Assembly (NCBI GenBank): GCA_023101725.1
Contig: JALJCO010003008.1
Span: forward strand, 558,001 to 622,000
DNA: 64,000 bases
Direction of reading: 5' to 3'
Origin: Atherinomorus stipes
Lineage: Eukaryota > Chordata > Actinopteri > Atheriniformes > Atherinidae
Shown here: positions 36,140-48,700 of the stretch, piece by piece
Numbering within the stretch: the stretch's first letter is position 1
Layout of the letters: every line of letters begins with the position of its first letter
Translations under genes and position numbers: made by a program
The notes under the pieces: model-generated
Seen by the model: only the letters and a program-made list of their open reading frames with translations
The model's database searches: none
Told to the model about the DNA's origin: nothing

Positions 36140-36562
36140 ACATAAGCTGTGAATAGGTAATCCTGTCCTTTGTGGCTGAATGTTGCTTTAAAACAACCTA
36201 CTGTAGATATGGCAACTCACCATAGGTGAGAGTGAATGACAAGAGTGATTGATGAGCAAGAGTAATACTTTGTGCCAGAACTGGCACTCTCATCTAATGT
36301 TTACAGTAGGTAGCTAGTAATCATTCTGTTAGCAGTCAGTGACGTTATCTGTACTTGCGTGACATGATGGGAGAATCTGTGCTGTCTGCTAGACGCCAGT
36401 GTTAGGACTTGACTTGTGCACATTGTCTTTAAGGCATGACCGGGGAGGGAGCTGTGAATCTAGCTGGCTGGTTTTGCACATGTGCTTTATTAAAGAAAAC
36501 TCGCTAACAGTCCCTGTTTTCTGAATTGCCACAAACATCTTCTATACCGCCTTTAAATCATG
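36140..36562 (-). mobile_element. Dispersed repeat, copy 2, uninterrupted
   Basis: The reverse complement matches copy 1 (26030-26630) along its length, including AGATTCACAGCTCCCTCC and ATTCTCCCATCATGTC. It lacks the SINE, so it shows the empty-site state. It directly abuts the 5' side of the gypsy pol remnant. Confidence 0.75.
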
Positions 36563-36867
36563 TTGTTTCATTGCATACATGACACTCGACATGTGTATAT
36601 CTTCCTCTTTCTTTCATTATAAGCTGATCACCTGATGGATTCTTCAACCTTTCATGTCAATTTGTGTTTATTTGGCACTTAGCACGAGAATCAAAACATT
36701 ACCATCCTCTCAACGATGTCAACTCAGCATCAAGAAGTAAATTCACCTGGATTGACAGGCTCATACATGTACAGAAAACAGAAAAAAGAATTCAATTCCT
36801 TGTTACTAATGCATTTGTGACAGTTAACGGTCCTGCCACTATGCCTCCAATTGATAATGTACGCTGG

Positions 36868-36975
36868 CTATCCCTTTGGCCGAATGGTCAACACACATGG
36901 CTCTCACTTTGGAAATTGGGGGCTGAACCCGGGCCAGGTCTTCTTTCGACCTGTCACAGAGGGTAATCTGGTAAT
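36868..36975 (+). repeat. tRNA-like SINE head
   Basis: TGGCCGAATGGTCAAC (A-box-like) and GGGGGCTGAACCCGGGCC (B-box-like) about 50 bases apart resemble a degraded tRNA-derived promoter. The body and tail are not recognisable. Confidence 0.4.
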
Positions 36976-39900
36976 CTGCAATGTCTTGTATCAGTCTTTT
37001 CCTAGTCTTGGGCTAGAGGTAATATAAAACGTCTTTGATATTGCTAGTCGCAGTGATGCAACACAATCAACAACCAATAGCTAGAGGAGCTCTGACAAAG
37101 GTGGAAAGCGGTGCGAACCTCCAGAGCTGTCCATACTCAGAGTTGCAAAATACGCTTCAACAGAGCTGTCGAAATACAGTGTTGTGACATACTTTGACTT
37201 TGCCAAAAAAAAAGCAGTCATGTGACTCATGGAGGCTTCCAAGTGAACCCTGTGTTATATCTTACTGCAGAACAGAAAGCAGCAATTGAATCACTGACAG
37301 TAAATACTGAATAAACATACTGTATGTACACCAGTTGCTTTTCTGTCAGTGTCAGCAGAAAGGTTGATGGGTCTGTGATTTTGCTTGATTCTTTTTTCCA
37401 ACAAATTTACATGACTTATACAAAAGATAATAATAGCACATGTATGATATTACTAGTATATAAGCAAAACTTTGAGTGAAATATTGCTTGTATGAAAGCA
37501 TTTCTGGTGTGATTGATTCTAAATAAAACAGCCCTCCTCTTCCTCTGTTCTTCAGCCTAAACAAGACTTCCTCAGCAGCATGCTGACATCTGAGCACCTG
37601 CTTCACTAAAATGATGTGGAATTCAGGGGTAGTTTGAAAAACTGTTTGGGGCAAATTATAGAGATTATTGTTTTTTGTCCTCCTCCTTTTGGTTATGTGC
37701 CCTTACATAGATTACGCCCCGGGCACTTTCTCACTTCACCCAAAGAAAAAAAACGCCTCAGATTTCATGGATGCTCACCTCTTGGTTTTAACGGTGCAGT
37801 CAAAATATGTGTAGACTGACGCAGCAGGAGGTTTACCTTGAGCCCCACAACAGCTTCCACACAAGCCGTTACTGCAGTGTGTGTCTGCATGTGTGTGTGT
37901 TCTGTCTCTGATGTTGCAGTGGTTTTCTTGTTTCAGCCTGCAGGAAAAGTCAGAGGGTTCTTGTCATTCAGAGTTGCAGCATCACGCTGAGAAGGGTGGA
38001 TTTTTTTTATAGCTTGACGTGTGAAGAAAAGTACATATTTGAATATCCGGCACACGCAACACTAGAACTCGAGAATGTGTACATTCTGTGTACTTACAGA
38101 CAGGTGTCAGGTTAATCACAGTAATGGATGGGACACATAGCAGTGTGAGGTGAGGAAGGCAGGCTGTATTCACAGATCTGGGGACAGTATATGCTCTAAG
38201 TTTACACAAAAATCCAGTTGATAACCTGAAAGTCCTGCTCAGAAAGACAGAACATCCAGCCTTTGTCTAAATATACGTAGATGTTTCACTGCTGTGGTAT
38301 CTTTAACATTCAAACACTGATTTTTATGAACTGCATGTTTGTGTTGATCATCATTGTTTATCTTGTTTTAAGCCTGTTACGTACATACTCTATGAGAAGC
38401 GAGAACTTTCTTCTTGTTCTCAACGCCACGAGAACAAATTGACGTCATTTTGTTCTTGCGGACATGATTAAAGCCAGAGTTGGTAATCCTGTTCAGAAAC
38501 ACTTTTTGTTATACTGGGTGAAATGGTCCTTCCATCCTGGCAGGAGTCAATACATCATGTATTCATAAAAAGGAAAGAAAAAAGTCAGACCTCTGTGAGA
38601 GCTGCAGGTCTGTAAAAACTCTGACCAACCCCTGCCATTCGCACCGAAAGGCAGGACTTGGTCATTTGCAGCAAACAGAATCGATTCCTTTATGTCTTGT
38701 CTCCATCCCTCCCCTCTCACAGTCGCCACGCGCACCCCTCTATGTGCTGCTCACTGTAAACAAATATAGTTAATGGACTACTAAAACATCGGCGCACACG
38801 TCCCCCTGCGCTCTGAAGGCATGGTTTCAGGTGTGTGGTCCTTTTTTTTAAATTCAGAATAAAGAATAAAGTCAGAAGTCAGACACAGATTTATGACTGT
38901 AAACTTATGTAGTGTTGCTTTTAAATATAGAAATTATTCAGTATGTTCAGATCAGTGCAGACAGGTAGACACAACTACAGTCTCATCCTTTCCACTCCAC
39001 TCACCTGTGACTCATCATCTACCAACAGACTAGACTAGATAAAGGAATAGAGTGAATGGGGCCAAGCAAGCTTAGTTTAACTTTCATGGTCTGTTTGGGG
39101 GTTTATCTCAGCATTTCTTCTGTGTTCTTGTTTTCACTTTCAATTTGTTGCATGAGACAAATTTGTGTGTTTGTGTTGGGGGGGTTGATTTTACTTTTTT
39201 GAGTTATATCATAAAGAAAAAAAAAATCCTGCAACACAAAGTGAGATATGAGTCAATACATACAAGTCAGTAAACAATCAGATTAGAAAAACATTTTAGT
39301 CTATTGACAAAAAACAAACAGATAACTCTGCTCATTGGTAATAATAATCCATTAAACCACAGCCTGAAATGCATTTATCCATCATCACTATGGAAAATCT
39401 CCACAGCAAAAGACATTATGTGTCATAATGTGTTTATGTGACAAAGATGAGCTGCAAACTGTTTGCATGAATAAAATGCCATCATCTCTCAGTTGTCAAA
39501 TCCAAACTGGAGGCTCTGAGGAACTACATCATCCCCTAATTGAATTCTCTCTTGCATGAAAGCTGGGCACACACATGCACACATGCACACACACTTTACC
39601 ACTGTATAAAAACAGCAGAGCAGTAAATTGATAGAATGAACGTTCAATTTTTTTATTCATTGTTCTTCATCCGCCTGAATTACTTCTTAGTTCACCAAAA
39701 TGAAAAAACAAATCTCTTCAAACTGAGGCATTAACACAACATTTAAACCTGAAGACAGCAGCTTTGTTCAAAGAGGACTGGTGGTAATTAGTTATTTTAA
39801 GTTCCATCTCTAGAGGAAATTGTGACCATTTTTTGGTGTCAGCACTAAGAAGTATCTTTAAGTTGATTGGTCACTGCTCACGTAATCCCATTCTTGTGAA

Positions 39901-41023
39901 TTTTACCTTTTAAAACTGTTTGCCCTCAAAGAAAGAATGTCTGAGCAAAAACATTTATCTTTGTGACTTTTGGCTACTAAGAGACCTTTTCTTTCACCAA
40001 AGTCCTTTTCATGGACATGTAGGGGTTTAGTAAATTTTGGTACCCAATCTTAATTAGTTTTTGTCTTTTGACATAAATGAGAGCTTGTTTTAATCTCAAT
40101 GTTGATTTTGGACTTTTGTTGTTGCGAAGTATATTTTAATCCATTGTCACATTTTCCCTCAAGAGCATATTCCAATTTTCATGTTTTTAGTTAACATATC
40201 TTCAAAGCACTTGGGGGTTTTAGCAATCGCTATTTCTGTGTAAGGTTACCATGGTTACAGGTATTATTATTGTCTACAGAAAGATTAATAAAATGTTCTC
40301 AATGTCCCTCTGCTCTGCAGATAAATCCAAATCATTGTCAAACAGCAAAAACTTTATCAGATGATCCACTCATCTTACTTATATTTTTATTTCTGGATGT
40401 ATACAAATACAGTAGTTGGCATCCTCGACAATGTTCACAAACCTTCTCTTTGCTAAATCAGCCGAGGTGCACATTCAAAACAGACAATGTTTCTGATATC
40501 CTGTTTCTGGCGTGTGAGAGAGCATGAATGCAAAATTAAAACCATCAAAATGAGCCAGAAGCACAGATTTGTAAGATTGGAAACTTCAGAAGTTTTGCTT
40601 TACACCAGCTAAAGCCTTTGTTGAGCAGCATCGCCAACACTGAACTTAAAGGAAAGGTGACAAAGGTAATTATTCCTTTTAGCCTTTTTGGCATCTTTAT
40701 TTGTGGCAGATGACATCGAACATCTTTCTCACCTGAGGCTAACATCTCATAAGAAGGTACTGTAATACCATAAAAAGGAGGGAGGAAGAAGAAAACTTTA
40801 GGTGTGCTCACTAAACATAAACATGACACAACATGCATCTTTGACCTGTCAGCTTGCGCTTCATAGTGGTGTGAATGAAATACTACTTATTACTACTTAA
40901 GTAATGATACGCAATGATACACCAAACACATTTACAGCAGGAGTACATAAATTAAAATCTCTTACAATATTTTGAACTTAAGATTTGGAAGAGAACAACT
41001 TGTTGAGCAATTTGCAAACCCTC
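36976..41023. other. Non-coding; no feature recognised
   Basis: Plain sequence with short CA-rich runs (about 39570-39595) and homopolymers. No gene or repeat structure is supported. Confidence 0.35.
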
Positions 41024-41646
41024 TAAGGGCAGAGACACACCAGACAGACTGCCGTCCGTCGCGGTCGTTGCCAGAAATGGTGGGCCAGGCTGATCAATCG
41101 GCTTCAGTCTTGCCAACACAGTGAGAAAAGTGCCCAAGAGCACATCAAGCCGACCTCAGACCTGGGTGTACCTTCTGCACAACAGCCACAACAGCAGGCG
41201 GGGCTGATCTATATTGTGGCCCCAAAAACCGTAAATGACGGACCATTTCTCAAGATGAAAACATGTAAAAGCTGCTGCTGTTGTTGTTAGCAGAGAGCGA
41301 GGACTGCTAGCTAAGGTCCCAATATGACGTCAAACAATGTGTGAGAGTTTGCATTATGTCGGCTCTTCATCTGGTTTGTTTACCTTTACTTCGGGTCTTC
41401 TCGTTTGCTCTTCTCGTAGCAACGTCAAGCCTCCTCCAGTATGATTGGTCAGCCCATCACTGACTGAACGACTGGCCGACGCTGATTACACAGGTTCAAT
41501 CGGCTGAAAAGAACACCGACGGTGTTGACGATGGCTGCAGGCAGCCTACAACACAGAACACACCAAACTAACTCATGGCCCCGACTTCAGAAGACTCCCC
41601 GACGACACCAGACGGACGAAAATTGGTCGGGTGTGTCTCTGCCTTA
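41024..41646. mobile_element. 623-bp MITE with 17-18-bp terminal inverted repeats
   Basis: TAAGGGCAGAGACACACC at the left pairs with GGTGTGTCTCTGCCTTA at the right. The interior is CpG- and CGAC-rich and non-coding. A second MITE begins about 7 bases further on. Confidence 0.75.
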
Positions 41647-41652
41647 CAAGCG

Positions 41653-42180
41653 CGTTCACATTGCCGCTGTTTGGTCCGCTTTTGGAGAATCCTGGTCTGC
41701 TTCCACGGATAATCCGGTCCGTTTGCACATGGGGAGAAGCAAACTCTGGTCTGCTTGACAGAGTGGTCAAGGGGTCTTGGTCCACTTGAAAAGACCAAAG
41801 AAAGAAATTGACATATGAGGCAATGCACCACATGTTGGAGAACCCGCTACTTCTTCTGCTGCTCATACTGGACAGATTTTTGTGAAAACTGCATTAGGTT
41901 TTTGCAGCAAAACAGAAACTCCAAGAATGAAGGAATTGGTGTTGCTCAACGACCAAATCAATAAGTCTGATTTTGTTTCTCTCTCTTTTATGCCAGCAGT
42001 CGTTTCAGGGAGTATTGCCCCCTAGTTAGTAGCTGTTGTAACTGCGTGATGTGGTCAAAGTGGTTTGGTCTGATTGGGCAAAGTACAATGTCAAAGCAGA
42101 CCAAACTAAACAAAAATTCAGAAATTTTTTTGAATTCTCCACCCAAGAGAACCAAGTCCCTTCACCTAGTGTGAATGAAC
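41653..42180. mobile_element. 528-bp MITE with GTTCACA...TGTGAAT termini
   Basis: The left end GCGTTCACATTGCCGCTGTT with TTGGTCCGC repeats pairs in style with the right end ACCAAGTCCCTTCACC, then AGTGTGAATGAAC. This matches a common fish MITE in which GGTCCGCTTT units recur. No coding capacity. Confidence 0.65.
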
Positions 42181-43285
42181 CTTAAAAGCCTTAAAACAGT
42201 ATATGGGAAATAAAATAAGAAAAATAAGGCCTGGAGTATTTCAAAAGGTGTAAAACAGCTAAAGGGATGTAAAATGACCAAAGTAAAGAAAAAAGAAAGA
42301 AAAAAGTGGACATATAACAGCCAAAAAGAGACATAAAACAGCATAAAAAGAGCAATTAGATGCCTAGCTAAAGTAAAATTATAAATACAATAATAAAAAA
42401 AAACTCATGAAAATTAAAGCAAATCCTTATATTGTATCTGTAAACACAAAACGTGAAATAACACAAAGCAACTAAAGAGATGTCAAGCAAAATCTAAAAA
42501 TGCAAACTGTCAAAACATGACAGTAATGATGTTCTTGAACAATACAAGGATGCATTTTTCAGCAAACGTGAAGAGATTAAATATTTATTTAATATAAAAT
42601 ATAAATGTCATCTAAAGCACAGCACAGTGTTTTGTTTCATTTTGTTCTGTGTGTTTTTGCTACAAGACCATTACATTTTTTAGAAGTGGTTCAGACGGGA
42701 TGGATGTTGAAGCATGTTAATTTCCCAGTTATGCGTCTCCTGTTTCCCTTTAAGTCTCAGTAACTATGCCCTCTCCAAATTCAGGTAAATGTCTTAAACA
42801 TTAATAAAATGATTATGTGGTGTGTGCTGGTGATTACTGGTGATAACAGGTAATTACGTATCAATGGGTGGTGAGTCTCTGGACTGATAAAACAAATATT
42901 AACTTGTACCACAGAGGTGGAAGAAGAAAACAGAATATATAGAAGATACAAGATGAAAATGAAGAGATAGAGATCCAAAGCATATACCAATCACACTTGT
43001 CAAACACAATGTTGGAAGTGTGAAAACATGATAATAATGATGTGCCTTGCTACAGTTGTAGCAGGACAAATTGTGGTATATCTATATTCGAATGACCACC
43101 ATTGTTATACAAACTGTATTTTAAGGTGACAGAGGTTGTTTTTATAATTGACATGTAACTGTATGGTTTGTGAGGTCTGTCTCTGTTAGCTTTGTCAGTT
43201 GGTAACTAAGATATTTATCTCTTTAATTGATGGGGGAAACATTTCTTGACGCCAAAAGTCCCAGCCACCATTAAAGACAGTTGTG
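42181..43285. other. AT-rich non-coding sequence
   Basis: No gene or recognisable element. Confidence 0.35.
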
Positions 43286-43475
43286 GGGGATCTTGGCACT
43301 CATCCTGCAGGTCTTCCATGTGCCCTTGCTCCTACACACCTGATTCAAATTGGTGAATCACTGTGCAGAACTGTATGCTGTTAGATTCATTTGATTTGAA
43401 TCAGGTGTGTTGGACTGGAACACATGGAAAACCTGAAGGGACAGCGGCCCTTGAGGACTAGGTTTCCCCACCATT
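43286..43475. mobile_element. hAT-like MITE, first of a pair
   Basis: The centre is palindromic: ACACACCTGATTCAAAT at 43335 pairs with ATTTGAATCAGGTGTG at 43394. The right end reads GGCCCTTGAGGACTAGG, a hAT-style 'ctcgaggaccgg' terminus. Confidence 0.65.
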
Positions 43476-43524
43476 GCTTTAAGATTTATATCTGCACATA
43501 GATACATAGAGAATCTGAATATGC

Positions 43525-43682
43525 AAGTGTTTAAACACACCTAATTTAAATCAATGAGTACTGAGCAGAACTTGAGAAACTCGTGGATGCATTCAGTTTG
43601 AATCAGGTGTGTTGGAACAGGGAAACACCTAAGCCTGCAGGACTGTGGTCCATGAGGACCGGAGCTGGACACCTGATGTAGT
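43525..43682. mobile_element. hAT-like MITE, second of a pair
   Basis: It has the same layout as the copy 50 bases upstream: ACACACCTAATTTAAATCA, then TTGAATCAGGTGTGTTGGA, and the terminus CATGAGGACCGGAGCTGGAC. The two copies lie in the same orientation. Confidence 0.65.
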
Positions 43683-44161
43683 GTGTCCAAAGCACCATTG
43701 AGATTGTCAACTTCCCGTGAATATCTGTTCTGTCAAAAAGGATCCACGATGCCATATGCAAATATACACATATATGAGACCAGACAACCAATATCTCTTG
43801 CATATTGACAAAGATTTGAAAAGAGAGTGCTCCAAAACTACCTTAAATCATAACAGGGAGAAAGCTACAATGACTCACACACTGTCCCTAACTCTGTTGT
43901 AAAGGGTTGTATGTTTCAAGGTTTCCATGGTATCAAATACTGTAGTACTGGAGCCAAAATAAGGTAGAAAAGAAGCTATATACAGAACTTACATACAAAA
44001 CATATTTTCCACCGCAATTATATTTATGGAATGCTTTTATATACTAGAAGATGTGTCATGGGTGAAAAAAGCAATCACTGAGCTGAGCATTTCTTCTTTG
44101 TAGCTGCTGATGATCGGTGATAATTTCAAAAACACTGGTTGAAACAGCCCAGATTGAAAAA
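43683..44161. other. Non-coding; no feature recognised
   Basis: Plain AT-rich sequence. Confidence 0.35.
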
Positions 44162-44460
44162 AGATAGCTGGGGCCCCGGGGGGGCTTAGGGTAACCCCAC
44201 CCCAAAAGGTCTTTTTTATTTAAATATTATTAGGGGGAGAAAAAGAAAAAAAAGGAAAAGAATTGGGAATGAATATGGGGGGGGGAGAAGAAAATTGGAA
44301 GGGGGAAGAGGGGAGGAAGAAAAGAGGGAAAGGAGAGAGGGGGGGGGAGGAAAAATGGGGGGGGAATAGGGAGGGGGGAGATAGGGGGGAGGGGGGGGGG
44401 GAGAGGGAGGCGGGGGGGAGGGGAGAGAATAGACAAAACGCCGGGGGAAAAAGAAATAGG
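44162..44460. other. Second purine-only low-complexity block, probable assembly artefact
   Basis: After GGGGCCCCGGGGGGG and a short mixed stretch, bases from about 44232 to 44460 are almost only A and G in irregular homopolymer runs. The style is the same as at 31761-32340. The - strand poly-Pro frames here are by-products. Confidence 0.6.
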
Positions 44461-45606
44461 ATTTAAGTAACAAACATACTTGATCAATCCTGACAATCTC
44501 CATTCCAAAATAATGATCAGGAACAAACTTGATCTAATATTAGCAATATATTACCACCTGTTAAACTGGAAAAAGTCAAATGCAAAGTTCTTGTTATCAA
44601 TTTCCACTATGATAAAGCTGAAGAAAGCATGATAGAAATACTTTACTATTCTGATCTATCGACTTGTGGACAACCTTGCACAATCCCTCTCCCTTTTTTC
44701 TGCTTCAGTATGAACTGTATGGCTGAATTACTCCATTATTACAGCTGTGTGCAGAGATGATGAGCAGGTAGGGTATGAACTGCAGCTGTGCAGTGGAGCT
44801 CGAGGCAGAGATCAATTTGCATCGTATCTGAACAACCTTCTCTCCAAAAGAGTCAGGATGCTGTGTAAAATGTAAATAAAATCAGGAGGCACTGAATGGC
44901 AAATTTTATAATATAGGTAATATTACCTTAATTACAATCGTAAGAACACCCATACTAGTTTTTACTTCATTTTAGCATGGAACACATGCAGGTTTGGTCA
45001 TTTAACACAAAAGATCATTGAGGTTAACTTGATAAATGGCTTTGCAAGGAAAGAACATGTTTATTGCTGGCTTACACCTCTGCAGAAGCTTTTCTGCCTC
45101 TTTCCCACACAGACTGACATCCTCCTCTCCCGCCCACTCTCACTCCTCTGCTTGCTCTCCACACCAACACATTTTACAGCAGGACGTTTACTTTGTCAAG
45201 CTTCCACCCCAGGCAGTAGAGCGGTGGGAGTCGGAGCAAGGTTGGGTCTCCAGGAACAGAATAAAAGTCAAGGACATGCTCACGGTAGACACAGGAACAT
45301 GTTGATAAGATACAGATTTGGGGATTTTAATGAAAACATCATTGTTTAAAATTCATCAATATTATCATTTAAATTTCCCCAAATTGATAAAAATCTATAA
45401 ATCATTAAACCTGTTTCATTGTGTATTTCCATCCCAGTGATTGGTGTTCTAGACTTTTTAAGGTCATTTGAACAAAAATTGATGGTTTATTTTTTCTTTT
45501 TAATTGGCAGTGAATCATAAAGTTCTCTGCAGTTTGACAAATATTGTCTAAATACCCAAGGTGTAAGTGAATCAGAGTGTTTGGCTGCAGTTCCTGACGA
45601 TGAACT
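44461..45606. other. Non-coding; no feature recognised
   Basis: Frames at 45029-45349 are open but have no recognisable motif. Normal composition resumes abruptly at 44461. Confidence 0.35.
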
Positions 45607-45700
45607 GGGGCAGCTGTAGCTGAGGAGGAAGAGGGAGAGCAGTTTTCTACCAAAGAGTTGGTGATTTGATCCCAGGCTTACCCCTCTCTATGGGGCCGGT
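45607..45700 (+). repeat. tRNA-derived SINE head
   Basis: GGGGCAGCTGTAGCTGAGGA gives an A box, and GGTGATTTGATCCCAGG a B box about 50 bases on. The spacing and wording match a very common fish SINE head (usual form GCTGTGGCTCAGGAGGTAGAG). The 3' body is lost or diverged. Confidence 0.6.
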
Positions 45701-48700
45701 CACACTTGGCACAGTGGGAAACTTCAGTGTGACAACTTCAGGTGCCCAGTCCCACCTCCCCAGATGGTTTGCAACAGTTGATGGCACCCAGTTCTTACTA
45801 TCAGGGATGTGCATGACACCACTGTTTACTTCTGGACGTCATAATAACACACACACAGACACAGAAAAAATAAGAGTGAGAAAGATCAAAACTTTAATAA
45901 TCTACCACAGTTTGATTGGTGAAATTACAATGGAAATATTTAAAAAACGTCATTTCAGTATTAGAAAATATAACTTGTGCTTTTATTTATTCCAGAAACA
46001 GGAAAGTCGTGCAGACAACCGGCTCAGCCATTGACTATATTGGTCTAATTTCATACATGCCTAGACCAGATAAAAGTGTTGAAACATCATAATAATCTGC
46101 ATATTTCATGTACTTCTGTGAGATCGAGTTGTGTTTAGGCCTGATTACAAGAACACCGGCTTATTCAGTATGTTGTTAAAAGCGTTGCAACCACTGAAGT
46201 GAAAAAGAGAAAAAACGTAGTATTTCTACAGTTTTGTTGAGAGTAAACTATGGATTGTATACATAAACTGAATGGATAATGTAAAAAAATAAACATATCT
46301 TTTTTGCTAGAACAGTGATCAAAACAATGGTAGAGTCACAATCTATCTTAAAATATAGCATTTTCCACCCGAAACTGGGATATCCGCCATGTTCTCTTGA
46401 GAGAAACTTGGCAGTCACGTGACCTACAGAAATTAATGGGAAGCTCAAACGTAGTCAAGCTACAATTTCAGAGGCCAAATTGTGAAATAGGCATGTATTA
46501 GGCTGTGGACCAACGTAGGACTGTCACATTTTGGAGTGAGTCTGGGTTGCATCAAAAACGTTCTCGCTACATGCAGTATAACAATTATGGAACAATGGAA
46601 CAATTAACTTCGGCCCCGTTTACACTGCCATTAAAAGTGGCCCATATCTGATCTTGAGTTTATGTCCATATTTTAGGTATGAATGTGGTTCACACCAGGA
46701 GCATGGTGTATGCATACAGTATATGTGCAAAATACGATGCTTTACTTTTAAACATCTGTTTTAACAGATAAGAGCATCAACACCAGCTGCAGGACAGTCA
46801 AGTGAAGAAGCATCAGGAAAGCATTTCTGGCAAAACTGCCACATTAAAACCATTTGTCAGTGGTCACATGGACCTCATACAGTATCAGCTATAAAGCATT
46901 TTAATCTTAGTTCAGTTCCAGACATTAGAAATACAACTTACCTGTTACAGTCATGATATTATATGATTCTCAGTTTATTTTGGGAACTCAGTGTGACTGT
47001 TCTGAAGTTCCACCTCAGCAACTTTGATGTCATAAGTCACTTTAACCACGGATTACACAAAATTCTGGGTATTTATGCCTATAATATAGGCATGATATGT
47101 CAACAAGAATTAAGCAGACTACACAGCACTGTAGCAGAAAGGTTGATGTGAATGTAAACATGCAGCCATGATGTTAGGTTACCACAGCACAAGCAACATA
47201 CTTACCATGTTCCCCGTATGAAGCCAACCATAGTCCAATATTCACTCACTTTTAGCTCTGTTGTTGGTCTGAACACACAGCATGTTCAAAAATAACTCCA
47301 TCTCTTGAATTAACCCTATCAAAAGGAACCCTGACAATAAGCACTTGTTGGTCTAAGCATGTTGTCATCATGTTCTAATAAAATACAGTGATGCTGATCT
47401 GAAAATTCCGAATTATTTTGAATATTGTATGGTTTTACCAGGTTTTTGACCTACAGAGGTGGCCATTATTTTACTATGCAAGTCTGTGAGACGTCATCTC
47501 AGGGTTGCTCTCAAGGCAAGACAGTTGGGAAGTTGAGCCAAATGTTAATTGTTTGAGCTTAGATTTTCTTTTCATCCTGAATCATGGACCTACAGAAACA
47601 ATGCTGGACTACGACACTCCGGTCAAAAGGAAAATGTTCACTGTTTTCTGAATGATAAGAAGAGGATAGCTGAATGGAATAAAGCCTGTGGACTTACAAC
47701 TTCTAAGGACCACGGTCAAGTATTCCACATTTCTCTCCTCTGAGTTAATTTGTTGACTACAACTGCTATCAGAGCTAGCAGAGCAGGCAATTATAAACAA
47801 AGGCTGAAACCAACAACACGCAACAGCAAGATGTTGAACCACAGTTCCGGGTAGCATACAAAAAAAAAGACGTACTGACAGGAGACACTGGAAGTCCTTC
47901 TCCTTCCACTGAACCATGACACGACCAGACAGATCCTGGACAATCAGACGGATCCTGGACAGTCCAGGATCTGTACAATAGTCCAGGGTCTATCAAACAT
48001 TTTACCAAATACCCACTACTTCATTTAGTCTTGTCATCTGGAAGTTTACAAAAGTATTGTATGCAACAGCAGGCAGAAGATGACTGTTGCACAATAACTT
48101 CGGGTAATTTATAACTGTGGTACATATTTATAAATTTAGATCATATTTACACAGTTAAGCAGCTGGAGAAACAAGTGGAAGACTGTCCATCTCAGACAAA
48201 CTGCCTCAGTTTTCTTATGTTGTTATGCAAACAAAAACATTGACATGTCCGTTGACGCGGTTAAATATAACCATCTGGTTTCTGAGGTTTACCATGTTCA
48301 TTTTAAATGTGTAATGCTCTGCTCTAATCTGCATTAGGAATCATTTGGGCCTGAAGTTTACCATGAAGAATCTCTAGAGAAAAGCAAAACTGTTTGCTGC
48401 AAATTTTCTTGTGTATTTCAAAGAGCTGCTTAACAAACAGCATACTGTATATTTTTGCTGACACTCTCATCTACATCCGTCTGATCGTCCTCATCTTTAG
48501 GTGTATTTTCCGTGATTTCTCCTTCATTGTTCCCTTTGTCAGTGCACTCAGTTTCACATTGAAAAGACGCAACAGAAAACATTGAGCCAATATACTGCTA
48601 CATACCGCAGAGACTGCAGCAACCCTCATTATCCAGACCATACATAAGCAACAATGGCTGCATATGAATTAATTGTTCATAATTTATACAAACTAAAAGT

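Noticed and set aside
44216..44526. Two overlapping minus-strand poly-proline frames
   Set aside because: They arise from G-rich homopolymer sequence that looks like an assembly artefact.
47549..47743. Possible THAP-type zinc-finger frame
   Set aside because: The Cys and His residues needed for a C2CH finger are not in the right order, and no neighbouring transposase sequence supports it.
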